From Sinotaia quadrata (lineage: Eukaryota > Mollusca > Gastropoda > Architaenioglossa > Viviparidae), in contig CM054182.1 in NCBI GenBank assembly GCA_028829895.1, positions 64,386,879-64,450,878 on the forward strand: a stretch of 64,000 nucleotides of DNA, given 5' to 3'. The translations under genes were made by a program, and so were the position numbers. Within the stretch, counting starts at the first letter, position 1; the number at the start of each line of letters is the position of its first letter. The notes beneath the pieces were generated by a model. The model had not been told where the DNA came from. It saw only the letters and a program-made list of their open reading frames with translations, and did not search any database. Positions 25,701 through 39,800 of the stretch are shown in pieces.

Positions 25701-26843
25701 AAGTAACTAAATTAGTCACTTACATTATCCTTTATACTAGAAGAGCTATTTTTTCTATCTTTGTGTTTACTGGAGCGGAGACCCAGCCCACGTTTCTTTC
25801 GCTCGCTAGTTTCTAGACTGTGGACGCTTGGCAGCTATGCACACATAGAAGAGAAGAGAGTCAATTTTGAATAAAGGCAATCTTGAAATGATCTTAGCAG
25901 ATCGTAAGAAAAATACAGGTCCAGGTGTTGAAATAGCAAAAGGCATGATGTTACCATTCTCATAAATATCATTTTTCAAATGATATTTAGTTTTTAATGT
26001 TATGCCACATTTTAATGCATGAAAATCTGAATCAATTATATACTTAATTATGCATGTATTATTTTTAATATTAAACGATACTTTAAATTTTATGTGTTAC
26101 TAGATGTTTGCTAATTTATGCAAATTCAAATCAGAAAACACAAATAACTTTGACATGTAAACACGTAAAGGAAGAATTAAACCTTGTATGTTGATTAAAA
26201 CTTTTATAGCTGTCAGCAATGTAAATATTTTCTTGGACTACAGAATTATCTCCCACATAACCTATGTTCACTGTACTTCCACAAGTTAGGTTTCTATTTA
26301 GATATGTACCCATATTCTTTGTATGGGAAGGGGTGGGGGGGAGGAGTTAAAAAGCTTCTATACTTCCACTAGTTAGACTTCTATTATATGTACCATTACC
26401 TAATAATATCATATTGCTGACACATTCTTTCTTTCTTGTAAAGACTTATGCTGATGTTATGCCATATATAAAATATAATTATATTTTATATTTTTTTAAT
26501 AAAAATTTCTTATAATCACTCAATTTAAAATTACTTCTGAAAAACTCTTTCAATTAGTATACAACTCTATTAATATGATTTTATATTCTGTGCTGAAAAG
26601 TGACCTGTATTAATCTTATGGAGCAATTAGCAAGGGATGGTTAGTCAAACAACCACAAACAAAAACGCTTTAAAAAAAAAAAATCCAAGATTTAATTCAC
26701 TTGTGTAAATCCGAGTGTATAATAGAAAGTTTATAAACAGGTTAACAAAAGTACTAGTAAGTAGTATTAGAGTGAAAACTAAAGGGGGGATGGGGAACAT
26801 CTCTTTAATCAACAATCAGTACAAATTCTAATTTGCATGCATG

Positions 26844-26928
<85 letters not shown>

Positions 26929-29917
26929 GTGCTTGTGTATGTGTGTGTGTGTATGTGTATGTGTGTAAATATATATATGTGCATGTATGTAAATATAAGT
27001 GTTATATATATATATAAAACGTTGGGTCTTGGGTATAAGAAGTTTCAAGTCACAACAATCTGCTGATATGATCGAGTCTATGGCGGAGTAAATTTGCCTA
27101 TCCTATTTCTAAACTTAACTGTTATATAAATTGTTAAATGTCAAATTGACCCGACCTTGGGTACTGCTTGTGTTGATATTTTTAACTGTCAAAATTGGGA
27201 GTAAACAACTCTGGTAAAGAATGTGCTAGACTTGCTGATGTAATCTAAAGTGGTTTTAGGTGGATGAGTACTTTTTATTATCCAATGGTTAAGAATGAGA
27301 CCAGCCAATGGGCTGAGATCAAAAGTTTACTTTTTCTAAAGAATTCTATTGTCTAATCACTTGAATTTGATGTGGCAAGAAGTCCAGTCACAAAAGACAT
27401 CCATTAGCTTAATGGTGAGTTAAATGACTAAGGGAGAATGGACTTATTTCGTGCATTTTGGTACTGATACTTGTGTTTTACATAGAGCTGTATTATGTAA
27501 GAAGACTATTATTTCTACAAATTGTGAATTAAGATTCTCATATGTATTATGCTAAACACTTGACATTGTTTTTGTGAATATTTTCATAAAATTAATAAGC
27601 TGTATTTATTAGGCTGTATGCATATATTGGGTAATAAATACCACTGCAGGAAACTGTAAGTTGAGACTTGAATGTAAGAAAGAATGGTGGGTTCAGTTAA
27701 TCAAATAATTCAGATAATCAAACACATGAGAATATCTACTTTATACGACCAAAGTGTAATTTGAGCTACAATTAAATTATTTAATGCAAGGTTATTTCTC
27801 ATATATTCTGAAATATGAATTATTATTTTTTTAAAACTGATTTAATAAATGGTTTGTAATAATAATCAAAACATTTCAAAAAAGCAATGTATATTATTTT
27901 TATTTTGAACTTATCTAATTGTTATACATGGTTTCAACAATAAATCACTCTTTTTCATACTTTAACAGCAAGTAATTGCAGGCAATTAAGATTATACTAA
28001 CTACTGGAAAAGTTTATTTATGGACAATGATGCATCAAAGTCATAGACAGCTAGTGGTTTGGATAAATGACAGTTCGAATAATCAATGTTCAGTTCATCA
28101 ACATTCTACTCCATTTCATATAATCATAACAAAATATATATGAATAAGACCATATGATGATGTAAAATAATTCAGAATAACTGTAATTTTTCCACAAATG
28201 ACAAATAAACATGCATTATTAAGAAGGTAATATTGTGGAGCAGAATTTGTTTCAGTAAGCACACAAAATAAAATAGCTTCATTTTAGCCAAAGATCATGC
28301 ACACACTAAAAAGTAACAAGAAAAAGAATCATAAATTAAAATTAAAATAAAATGCAGTATTTTTGGCAAGACTCCATAAAACAGAAAAGCTCTAAGTACT
28401 TAACTCTGGCATTAAAATCCACATATATTAATGTCAGGGAGAGAAATTATTAATGGTTAAGGATGGAAATATAATGATAAACATAACTGATCTGAATTGT
28501 ATATAATCAATGAAGATACTAAATAACAATTAATATATATATTATTATATTTAAACATATTCGTGTCATTTTATTATTTTCTATAATATAAAAAAAAATT
28601 TAAATAAAAAATTTGTGAAATATACTTATTTAAAATTAGGAAATATGCTTTAATTTACAACCAATGTTATATTTTTAAATGAATAAAATGTACTGTAAAA
28701 ATTAAGAGTACTAAATGGTATATCTTGTTAAATATGAATTAGATAATTAAGCAAAATAATTATAATTTGAAAAAATAAAAATAATTTCTTAACTGTGTGT
28801 GTGTTTATGCATACTCTATATACACATATATGCATTTCCTCAATAACTATTTAAAACTATATTTGTGCATATTTCCCCTATGAAACTGGCAAAGTTTTAA
28901 GTAACTTATGTTATTTATTCTATAAAATCACACTTATAATGTATTATAATAAAAATATGCAAAGAAAGAAACATCAAAGGGTAGACTAGCTGAAAGCTAA
29001 AAGAAAAAAATGTATGGTAGTCGTTAATAATACCCAAATTACTAAATCACAATTGTTACAACACCTAAATTTTACAAAAGAAACTTATATTAATGTGTGA
29101 ATATATTCTTAAATTCTCAATCAATAATTACTGGTTTAACTAATGAAGAGTATGTAAAAAAAAGTAATTACATCTACAAAATAATCAGTTGTGGTTTTTC
29201 TTAAAATGTAAGCTGCGGGGAAAGCAGAAAACAAATAGTTAAAGACATAGACATTTTGTGCACATTACTGTTCAATGCAATATTAAAGTAAGACAAATTA
29301 AAATGGATGTATTATATAACTAATAATTTTAAAATAACAGGCAAAGACAATTATTCATAGAAATGCTCAACATCAGTGTCCTAGAAATGCACAGCAATAA
29401 AGAATTGTTAATTAAACATCAATAAAGGTACACAAAAACACAAGTTATTTCCCTACCTCTACTAATTTTTACAAAATAGATGACAGCATTTCTCTTACCT
29501 CTACTGCAGTTTCTGTAGAAATGGGAAGGTTGCGGATCTGATCAAGCAATTCTTGAAGCTGGCATATTTGACTCTGTGACTCACCTAAACCTGGGCATCA
29601 AACATTTACAAAAGTAAAACTTTTTTTTTTAAATCATCCTAAAAGTTGCTGTCTGTTTTTGTTGTTGAAAGAAGTATGATTCACACACTATTTACTTCTT
29701 TTGAAGCATTAAGGCATTCATTTATTAAACAGTATATTTTGCATTTTTCAATATCTTTTCATTCTCATTCACACCTCTTAGCATAAGTACTAACTATACA
29801 GGTAGTTACAAAAAGAAAAGGAGACAAATAGTCCCAAATTATAGTATCTAGCAAATTTAAAGGACAAATAGAATAGAAAAATAAGATGAAGACATTTGTG
29901 CACGCATGCACGCACGT

Positions 29918-29986
<69 letters not shown>

Positions 29987-32900
29987 AGCACCAAAAAGAA
30001 TTACAAATAGCCAAGACACAATGGAAAAAGATATTTCTTTAAAGTGAAACATACTTTTATTGCACTGCTCAAATCCTGCAGTGTCCAGAACCCAGGCAGC
30101 TACACGACCTTGTCCAGACATTTTGAAACTGGACTGGCGAATGACGTCCTTTTTTAAATGATCTTTCAGAGCTAACTCTGGCAAGTTGACATCTATTATA
30201 ACAAGATATTTTGTTAACAGCATCATTTCATGTGTATGTGTATGCACATTTAAATGACTTCATATGTGTATGCATCTAAGCATCTGTCTGCGTATGTGTT
30301 TATGTCTGTATCTGTCTTCCAAAATGCAATGCATTTTTTGTAAGAGAAGACTCAAAGCTTAGAGTCATTAAAAGATGGAACACTTACTGGCCAGAGGAGG
30401 AAGGGGAATATCTTCTGTAGGAGAGGAAACCTCAGTCAGGCGAGGTGTTTCCTTGGTGCCATAGGCAATTTCATGCTGGCGATATAAACGATGATGGCGT
30501 AGGTGAGCAAGCCATTCCTCGAACCCCTTCTTGTGTTTGACCTGTACATGAGTAGACAGATATACAGACACACATGCATGCATATTAATATCTTCACACA
30601 TACATATATTTCTGCATCAAATGCACCTATAAAAGGATAGACTCAGCAAGCAAAACAGAAATTACCTTGACATGGTAGATGTGTTCTTCAGCATCAATAT
30701 CTATATGACAACTGCCAGATTTATATGTGATGACAGCTAGTCCTATATCTACCAGACCATGGTATTTGCCTTTCTGGAACTGCAAGAAAAGCACCAAGAA
30801 AAATATCCCAGATAACATTATTTACTGTTACTGGTTGGAAATGTATTCAATAATAACAAACACTGGTAACATATTATTATTCAATGATAAAATCATTGTA
30901 TTTCAATGGACAATAAAACAGACTTCACTTTTTTTTTTGTTTAATAGAAATTAAAATTATCAGTAATCCTGAGGAAGAAGAAATATATCTGACAAATTGG
31001 TGGCTGAAGAAGAAATATATTGAAAATATAATTATGAATCTGCACAAAATACTAAGCCAAAAATATCTAATCGCTGCAAAATAAGTTTTTTAATTTAAAC
31101 AAAGAATGATGTTGTTAATCAACTTACTAAGGTTGTTTGCTACTAGTCAGAATTTTTTTTTAATTTAATAAATTTATAAATTTATTAAACAGACAAGTTC
31201 ACAGGTAATAGTGGTCTTTGAGTTATACAATCTGGTGATGCAAACTAACCCAAAAGACCATTTCTTCTAATTCCGACTTAGTGAACATCCTTTAATTACT
31301 TATGAATGAAGGCAAACTATTTTTAATATGAATAAAGTGCAGATATATGCTGCTTAACATTGCAAAGGCACTGAGATGTTTAAATCATCTCTTGTTCTTT
31401 CTTCACTGAGAATAATACATACAGACCCTTTAAATACATATTCTGACTTTAATACAAATTTCAACTTACATACAAATTCCACCTTACATAGAAATTCAGA
31501 CTTACATACAAAGCAGGGTCATGAATGTTCTTAAAAAAAAAAATTCTTTGGTAACCTAAAACATGACTGTACTATTAATCACATCATTAGACATTTAAAA
31601 AAAAAAGAAAAGAAATCAGTTTACTAAGACATATTATTTTACTATTCACAGCTTTAAAAATTTCTGAAAAGTTTTTAATAAGTTTATTTAAGATAAACTG
31701 CTACTAGTTTCAGCAATCAATTACTATTACAACTACTACTAGTTTCAGCAATCAGCTAATACAACTACTCCTAGTTTCAGCAATCAGCTTACTAAGACAA
31801 CTACTACTAGCCACAGCAATCAGCTTACTAAGACAACTACTACTAGCCACAGCAATCAGATTACTAAGACAACTACTACTAGCCACAGCAATCAGATTAC
31901 TAAGACAACTACTACTAGCCACAGCAATCAGCTTACTAAGACAACTACTACTAGCCACAGCAATCAGCTTGCTATGACAACTACTATTTGTCTCAGCATC
32001 AGTTTACAACAGTTTACAAAGACAACTACTAATTGTCTCAGCAATCAGCTTACTCAGGCAACTACTAATAATCTCATCAATCATCTTACTAGGACAACCA
32101 CTACTATTCACTCAATCAGCTAAGACAACTACTGATACTCAGCAATCACCTTACTAACATAACCACTATTAGTCACAGCAATCTGCTTACTAAGACAACT
32201 ACTACTCACAGCAATCAGCTTACTAAGAAACTACTACTAGTCTCAGCAATTAGCTTACTAATATAACCATTACTAGTCACAGCAATAAGCTTACTAAGAT
32301 AACCACTACTAGTCACAGGAATCAGCTCACTAAGATAACCACTACTAGTCACAGCAATAAGCTTACTAAGAAAACCACTACTGGTCCCAGCAATCAGCTT
32401 ACTAAGATAACCACTACTAGTCACAGCAATAAGCTTACTAAGATAACCAATACTAGTCACAGCAATAAGCTTACTAAGACAACCACTATTAGTCACAGTG
32501 ACAGACATTTTAACTGTAATCAGTTCACTACGGTAGAAGTTTAGGTGTAGCATGAGACTCTATTGTAATCCATTCAATGCTACACACATATACAGATTAG
32601 TGCCTTCACAGATAGAAGTATTGCTTGACTTACACCAAATCAGTGCATGTGTTTTCTTTTTTAAAATTTATACTAATATACTGACTAAAAACCAAATCAA
32701 TCTATGTGCTTTCTGCTTAACATCTACAATAATAAAATTATTTGTACAAAATCAATGCATGTCCTTTCTTATTAATGTCTATAACAATAAATTGACCTAC
32801 ACCAAATCAATATACGTATTTTCTTATTAATGTCTAAAACAATAAATTGACCTACACCAAATCAATATTTGTACTTTCTTATTAATGTCTATAACAATAA

Positions 32901-33814
32901 ATTGACCTACACTAAATCAATATATGTACTTTCTTTTTAATGTCTGTAATAATAAAATGACTTGCTCCAAATCACTGTGAATTTTCAGATCAATTTATGC
33001 TCAATTAATTGATAAACAGAGTTATTAAACCTGTTTCTAATAGCTGTTTTGTAAATGTTGAATAATAAATCAATTGAATCAATAAATCAAAGTTTCATCA
33101 CTGACCTTCGTAAGAACTGTGTGGTAAATATAATAGTACCAAGAAGCACAACTATACTTCACAAGTTTCGAATTGAAATCTCACCAACTGAATCTGGAAA
33201 AGACTCAGGATTCTCAATCAGCAAAGCTGGTAGAAATTAAATATCAACTTCTTCTACATCCAGTCTTTGCTTCATTTCACTAAAGTAAAAAGAGTGTTTA
33301 CTCTCTTCTAATATCCTGCAGGTCTGATTGCTATGTTCAATGATAGAGAGTATTATTAATTTGAAGATTTAACAATACTCAGGAATTAGAAAAGCAAGCA
33401 AATCAATGGTATTAATCCCATCAAATAATCACTTACAGGACTATGCTTGAAAAACTATCACTGGCTGATAAACAAATAATTTCACTGTAATCAGCTATTA
33501 TGGCTTAATCAGCTTACTAATGACAGTCAGCGACTCCAATTATTTTCTATAAGCTAAACAATGTAATTTATTACAAACCCTAGCAATACTTCGGCAGCAG
33601 CAATTTAACAACACAATGAAAGCATTTGTATGGCATTCCACCCATATATTTTTCATGATTTTCAAAAACTGCACATGTGACAGGTACAAGCCATCTGATA
33701 GCTAGAAATAACTATTTCAAGAACTGAACACATCTCTGCTCAGTTGTCCTTAGTGCCTGGGTCTTGGAACAGAGATCAATACCTTCTCATTCTGGGAGAA
33801 TTACGGTTAATGAT

Positions 33815-33860
<46 letters not shown>

Positions 33861-36800
33861 GTTATTAGAAAATAAGCCTAAGTAATAGAAAATACACATA
33901 TATTCAGAGAAAACTTAGTATCACTGACAAAACCAACAATTTCACCATCACAAACTGCAATACTGCTCCACATCTTTCCAGCCCAGAGAGCTTTTTCACT
34001 CACTTTATTAAAGAGTGAGTTCAGAAATGTGAGTTATAGCTTAACTTAGATAATACACTTTGACCTCTCTTTAAAAAAAAAAAATCAGAGAAAACTTTTA
34101 ATAAAGAAAATATTAAATAAAATAGTTTACACTAATGTAGCAAATATCACAAGTCTGGATGAAATTTATTTTTAAACTGTAATACTATCATTTAAACATA
34201 ATGTTGTTGTTGTTTTTTTTAAAATCAATTTACTTTCATTATGTCCATGCTCATGTAAATAGCATAAGTGGGCTACTATTCTATGGCCATGTTAATGTAA
34301 ATTTGTGTGATTAATATATCTCTGTAAAATATTTACATCATGTTGGTGACTTAAGAACATGTTTATGCAAAGTGCATAAGTTGTTTGTATGGCCTCTCTG
34401 CAACTATGTTAATGTAAACTATATGTATAAGTTACTGACTTTATTCCCTTTAGAAATAGTTATTTGATCGAAAAGAGAGCAGCATTATAAATCATAATTT
34501 TGCATGTCTATTTGTGAAACTTTAGGTCTCGATGACAGTAAAAAGAAAAATATCATTACTTCTGATAGTGAAGAATGGCATAAATGTGACTGTTATCATT
34601 ATGCTCCAAATGAAAGCAATTAAACAACATATATTTCTGTGGTAAATATTGTTGGATGCCAGAGGTCTACACTGGAAACCTACCACCCATAATCAATAAA
34701 GTGTTATTTCCCATGTAGCTAAAGTTTACATGAGCCATTTATTCAGTGATGAGAGTAACTATAGCAGTCACTCAAATAAGTAGAAGAATACTAGTAACAC
34801 TAGCAACCTCTCAAACACAAATACTAGCAACACTAACACAATATCAAATTAAAAGGCAACACAGCCCTGTCTAGTAATCAAATTAAAAGGCAACACAGCC
34901 CTGTCTAGTAATCTCTCAAATAATAATTCTAGTAACACTAGCAACCTCTCACACAATACTGCTAGCAACACTAACAATGTAGCAAATTAAAAGGCAACTA
35001 AATGCCTAGTCCAGTCTAGTAACATTAGCAACCTCTCAAACGCTAATGCTTGTAACACTAGCAACCTTTTAAACATGAGTGCTAATAATACTAGCAACCT
35101 CTCAAAGACTAATGCAAGTTAACACTAGCAACCATTTAAACATGAATTCTATATAACACTAGCAACCTTTTAAAAATGAATGCTAGTAATTCCAGCAACA
35201 TCTCAAAAACAAATGCTAGTAACACTAGCAACCTTTTAAATGTGAAATGCTAGTACTACTAGCAACCTCTTAAATGTGAATGCTAGTATTATACTAGGAA
35301 CATCTCAAACACTAATGATAGTAACACTAGCACCATAAATTAAAAGGCAACCAGCCACCGAGTCCAGTATAACACTAGATACATTAGCACCATAAATTAA
35401 AAGGCAACCAGCCACCGAGTCCAGTATAACACTAGATAACACTAGCAACTACTTATTCAAGCACATGTATATTACTACTAATTAGCAGCCTTTCTCAAGA
35501 ATAATATTAATAGAAGTATAAAACTTTTAACATTGGATGCAAATCAAATGTATTAGGAACACTAAACTCAAACTCTCAAGTAAATACTAGTATAGTAGTA
35601 ACACTACACTCACGAGTCACTTAAGCATAGTAACACTCAATCACATAGGAACACACTCCCAAACTCTAGTAGTTGTAATAGTAACAATGGCATCCTCTCA
35701 AGTACTACACATATTTATAGACCAAATCAGTCAAAACATATTTCAGAATATATTTGTTTCTCTTTTATTTACAATTAGTTAAACATTTCTCCATCTACAA
35801 ATGCAGAATGAAGCTAATATTCATTAAACCAATTTCAATTTTTAACTTTTAAAAAATTATATAAAACAGCTTGAATTGATAAAAAAGAAAAAAATACATC
35901 AAAGAGCCAACCAGTGAAGAAAAGGACTCCAACAACTTATTGCAAACAACACACATTTAACTTCCTGTTAAAAAATAAATTAAAATTAAGATTACATGAA
36001 ATGTGTGTTTGGGGAAGCATCCATATGACTATCTGGATGTTTTAATAAAGTCTGACTTTTTAAACGTTCTATTAAATCTTTTCTTATTGTCAGCGATATT
36101 ACTGGGGTATTAGTTTAAGAACATTAACCTCAAATCATTCCTGTTTATTTCTGCATGCACCATTTAAAGTGCCCTTCATAAATATTTAGAGGCTTCATAA
36201 ATAATGTTCCTATAGAGTTTAATGTTTATTTTATTACAAGACTGAGACATTTATGTAAATGACAAAACTCAGTCGATGAACTACCTGACTGTGCCACCTT
36301 CAAAATATTACAGAGATGCTGAGAGAGATAGAAAGCAGCTTTTAGTTTGCCATGCATTATCCTGTTTTGAAGTGACTAGTGTGTGAATTTGTTTATATGT
36401 ATATATATATATATATATAAGTACAACAGATGAGAAGAATGTGCATAAACACACACACAAACACAAACAAACAAACAAACTGGCAAATTACTACTTTAAG
36501 ACTACATGCACTTTCATATTTATTTCAATATGATAAGTTATATAACAATTAAAGTTATAGCATGTAAATGGAAAAAGAATCTTTTAAAGCACATAAAGCT
36601 ATTCTACTTTCTAGCAAGTCTTTTAAGGTGCATTTGCACAACTTTTATTTTCAAGCACCTACTCTTTTTTTTAATAATAACTATTCAAAATGTAATCGTG
36701 AAGATTTTTACTTAAAGGCATTGTGATCAATGTTCATATGTAACTGGCTTAATTCAGAAACTTTAAAAAAGAAGAAAATTATTTAACAATATGAGCAAGT

Positions 36801-39800
36801 GTCCAGGGAATCAGAGCTACCAGTGGGGTAATTCTCTCTAAGGAGCAAAAGATAGGCTTTAAAAAAAGAAATATATAATATTATTATTTCCTGTGCATGT
36901 TTCTTTTGTGCTTCAAGCAACTGTGGCATAACATACATAACTTTAAAGTGTTGAAAAAATACTTTCAATGTGCCACTGACTCAACCAAGTATAAAGCACT
37001 AGTAAAGAAATTCTACAAATAATATTACTTGAGCTCTTCTTTACACTACAGATTATTCCTCTGTCAATTATGTCATAAATATATGGGGTGGGTGAGTTGT
37101 TCCCTCCATCTGTTTACAGTGAACACAGTAAATAGGAAAATGATGTCAAAGCAACTTAAGTACTATTTATGCTTACAACAATATTTCAAATTGAATTGAT
37201 TACAATTGATTACCAGAACCCATTCAGTGATCCAAATTGCTTAAAATAGGTATAGCTTATAGACATTATGCAAACACATTCATGAAGGCCTTTTTTTTTT
37301 TTTTGCTTTGGTCTGGTATTATATAATAATAAAATCCCTAAAATATTTTAAAATATCTCTTTTATTTTAAGTAAAAACCTAATTTTAATTTGGTCTGAGA
37401 GTAAATAATCACAAAATATATCTAACATGTGAAATTATCTAATTTATTTTAAGTACACTGTAATAAGCTTTCTGTTGATATCTACTAAAATGTGTTAATT
37501 TACCTAACTTACTTATTTTTAATAAATTTTATGATAAATATTACTTAAAATAAATAATTTATCTACTTAATTTTTAGTACTAACTTCAAGAAAAGAACAT
37601 AAATGTTTTTTGTAATTCATTAATAAGTAAAAGATTTTATGGTATTATTACTAATGTGATATTATTGATGTTATTCATTTTAGAAATATTTCATGTTTTG
37701 TATAAGTTAACACAATTAAAGAAAAAAGCAATCCTGCAATAACCGTGAAATTTAATTCAACATTAATCATATATAAACAAACTTACTGAAACAGAAATTA
37801 TAATTACAAGATACAAATGCAGTATTTAACAATCAGTAAAGATAATTAAATATCAGATCTGTTATTTGTTAGTGAATGAAGAGTTTAAGGGCTATTTTCA
37901 GTACAATTAAACAGCATTTTCATTAAACAAACAAAAAATAAAGAAAGAAAGAAAAAGCACAAAAGGAGGTCAATAACAAAAATTACTTTAGAAATAGAAT
38001 CTTATAATTTTTCACTGCTAGAGGAAGGAAAAGTTAAATGTGTTAATAATGTCTTAACAGTCAGAGAGGTCTGCTTGACCTTGCAGTAATATTAATCCCT
38101 TCATAGTCTACCCCTTTTAATGTCCTTCCCAGTCTACCCCTTTAATGTCCTTCCCAGTCTACCCCTTTCATGTCCTTCAATGGAGGCAAAAGAAAATTAT
38201 AACACAAGTTAAAAATGAAGCAATCTCTCTTTCTTCTCTCTCTCCCTTGTATATATAATTTCCATGCTATTACTCAGTGATTTTTGACAAATATAAGATC
38301 ATAAAAATGCAGATGCATGTGTTCAAAGAAACGTGCAAGCAGGAAAAAGTAAAAAGAAACACATCACAGAGTGATAAAGAAAATAAATTAAAAGCAACAG
38401 ATAAGAAGACATGAGTCTCAGTCTTATGAAGCATTTTTCACGCCTGGAAATGCTTTCACTTTTAATCTTTTAAGGAATCCATATACTGAAAGGAAACTCC
38501 CAATCAATGTTTCTAACTATAAGATGAAGAAAAACTAAGAATTCCCTATTACTTTTACTTACATCAGTTAGTGACTTTGAATATGTGAGAATTCCTCTCT
38601 CTAAAACGAAAAACCTCTGAAAAAAAGGTCAGAAAATCATTACACTCTTTAAATATATCAAACAGATAATTATACTGTAAATCAATTCAACAGTTAACAA
38701 GCAAAAATCATACCCTAAAGCAATTATAGTGTAAAACAAAATGACAATAAACAACTCAAAATCATGCTCAGGATTCAACCCCAAGTGCTGTGATGAACAA
38801 TGCGACAGACAAGTAAATTTCGTTTCTGTTTTATTTTATTTTTTCAAATTTACCATGCTCAGGGATCACCAGAAAGGCTGCAATGTTGCCCACATCCCAT
38901 AACATCACTCTTTTCACTATCATCTGCAAATAATGTAACTCCCCACAGGATATTTCAGTGTTCACAAATTCTGTAATAAATGCTTGCTATAATGCACACG
39001 GATACTTTCTCTAAAAATGCTAATTAGGAAACAATGCTCTGATAGTGAAATCTTTTTTACCTACTGCATCTTTTTCTTTTTTTTTTTTTAAAGGAGTAGG
39101 CATGTCATGACACCAAACAGAATGTAGTTTAGCGGGTTGATGATTTGCACTTTACTACCTGCAATCTGCACAGTTTGATTAATGATTATGCAAATTGTTC
39201 GATCTAATTAAACAAGCAATCCCTAGATGGGCTCTGGTGCAAACATCAATGTGACTAATTGCAGCACACATTGTCCAAACAAATAAACTTTAAAAACAAT
39301 ATTTGAGCAGACTATGCAAATAGCAAATATATAAAATACAGTGATAAATATTTTGTTTCTGCTGATGATACTATAAGTAAAACTAATTAAAACATTTTCC
39401 TGGTAGAATACAGACCCAGACTGACTAGAATTTTGAAGCAGATCTCAAAGTTTATATGTATCAATATGAAATACAATCAGTACAAAAAGTTATTAACAGT
39501 TGGATGGATTTCTTTTACTATGCCCTGTTATAATCTTGCATAAAGCAGTAATCTTTCAATCCAAATTGCCAACACATTATTGTTTACTATGAAACCATCA
39601 GTATTACTCCATACTGTATATACATTTTCAGATACTGCAGTAAAGATCAAGAAAATAGAATTTGCACCACTGAAGTTATACACATTTCTGTCTTTATTCT
39701 CTGTGAAAGCATATTGAAAGTTTAAATTTGATATTCTATGGACAGTACTGAATAAACTTTCCTCATTAAATTTTACTAATTTTTTATGCTCTTTAGTGGC

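Larger units (their letters stand above)
25835..29498 (-). other. Intron 7
   Basis: AT-rich. Holds the compound GA/GT microsatellite and the 27-kb family D copy. 27.5-29.5 kb shows nothing recognisable. Confidence 0.65.
30780..38562 (-). other. Intron 3
   Basis: 7.8-kb intron dominated by minisatellites at 31.7-32.5, 32.77-32.99 and 34.78-35.46 kb. 36.2-38.0 kb is AT-rich without recognised features apart from short TA and CAAA runs at 36.4-36.48 kb. Confidence 0.7.

Noticed and set aside
26809..27066. Open frames with (TH)n, (RE)n or (CV)n across GA/GT/CA tracts (also 29.9, 44.4 and 60.5 kb)
   Set aside because: They are translations of dinucleotide microsatellites, open on both strands.
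31700..35460. Arrays considered as CRISPR-like
   Set aside because: The repeats are contiguous minisatellites without unique spacers, in an intron of an animal gene.
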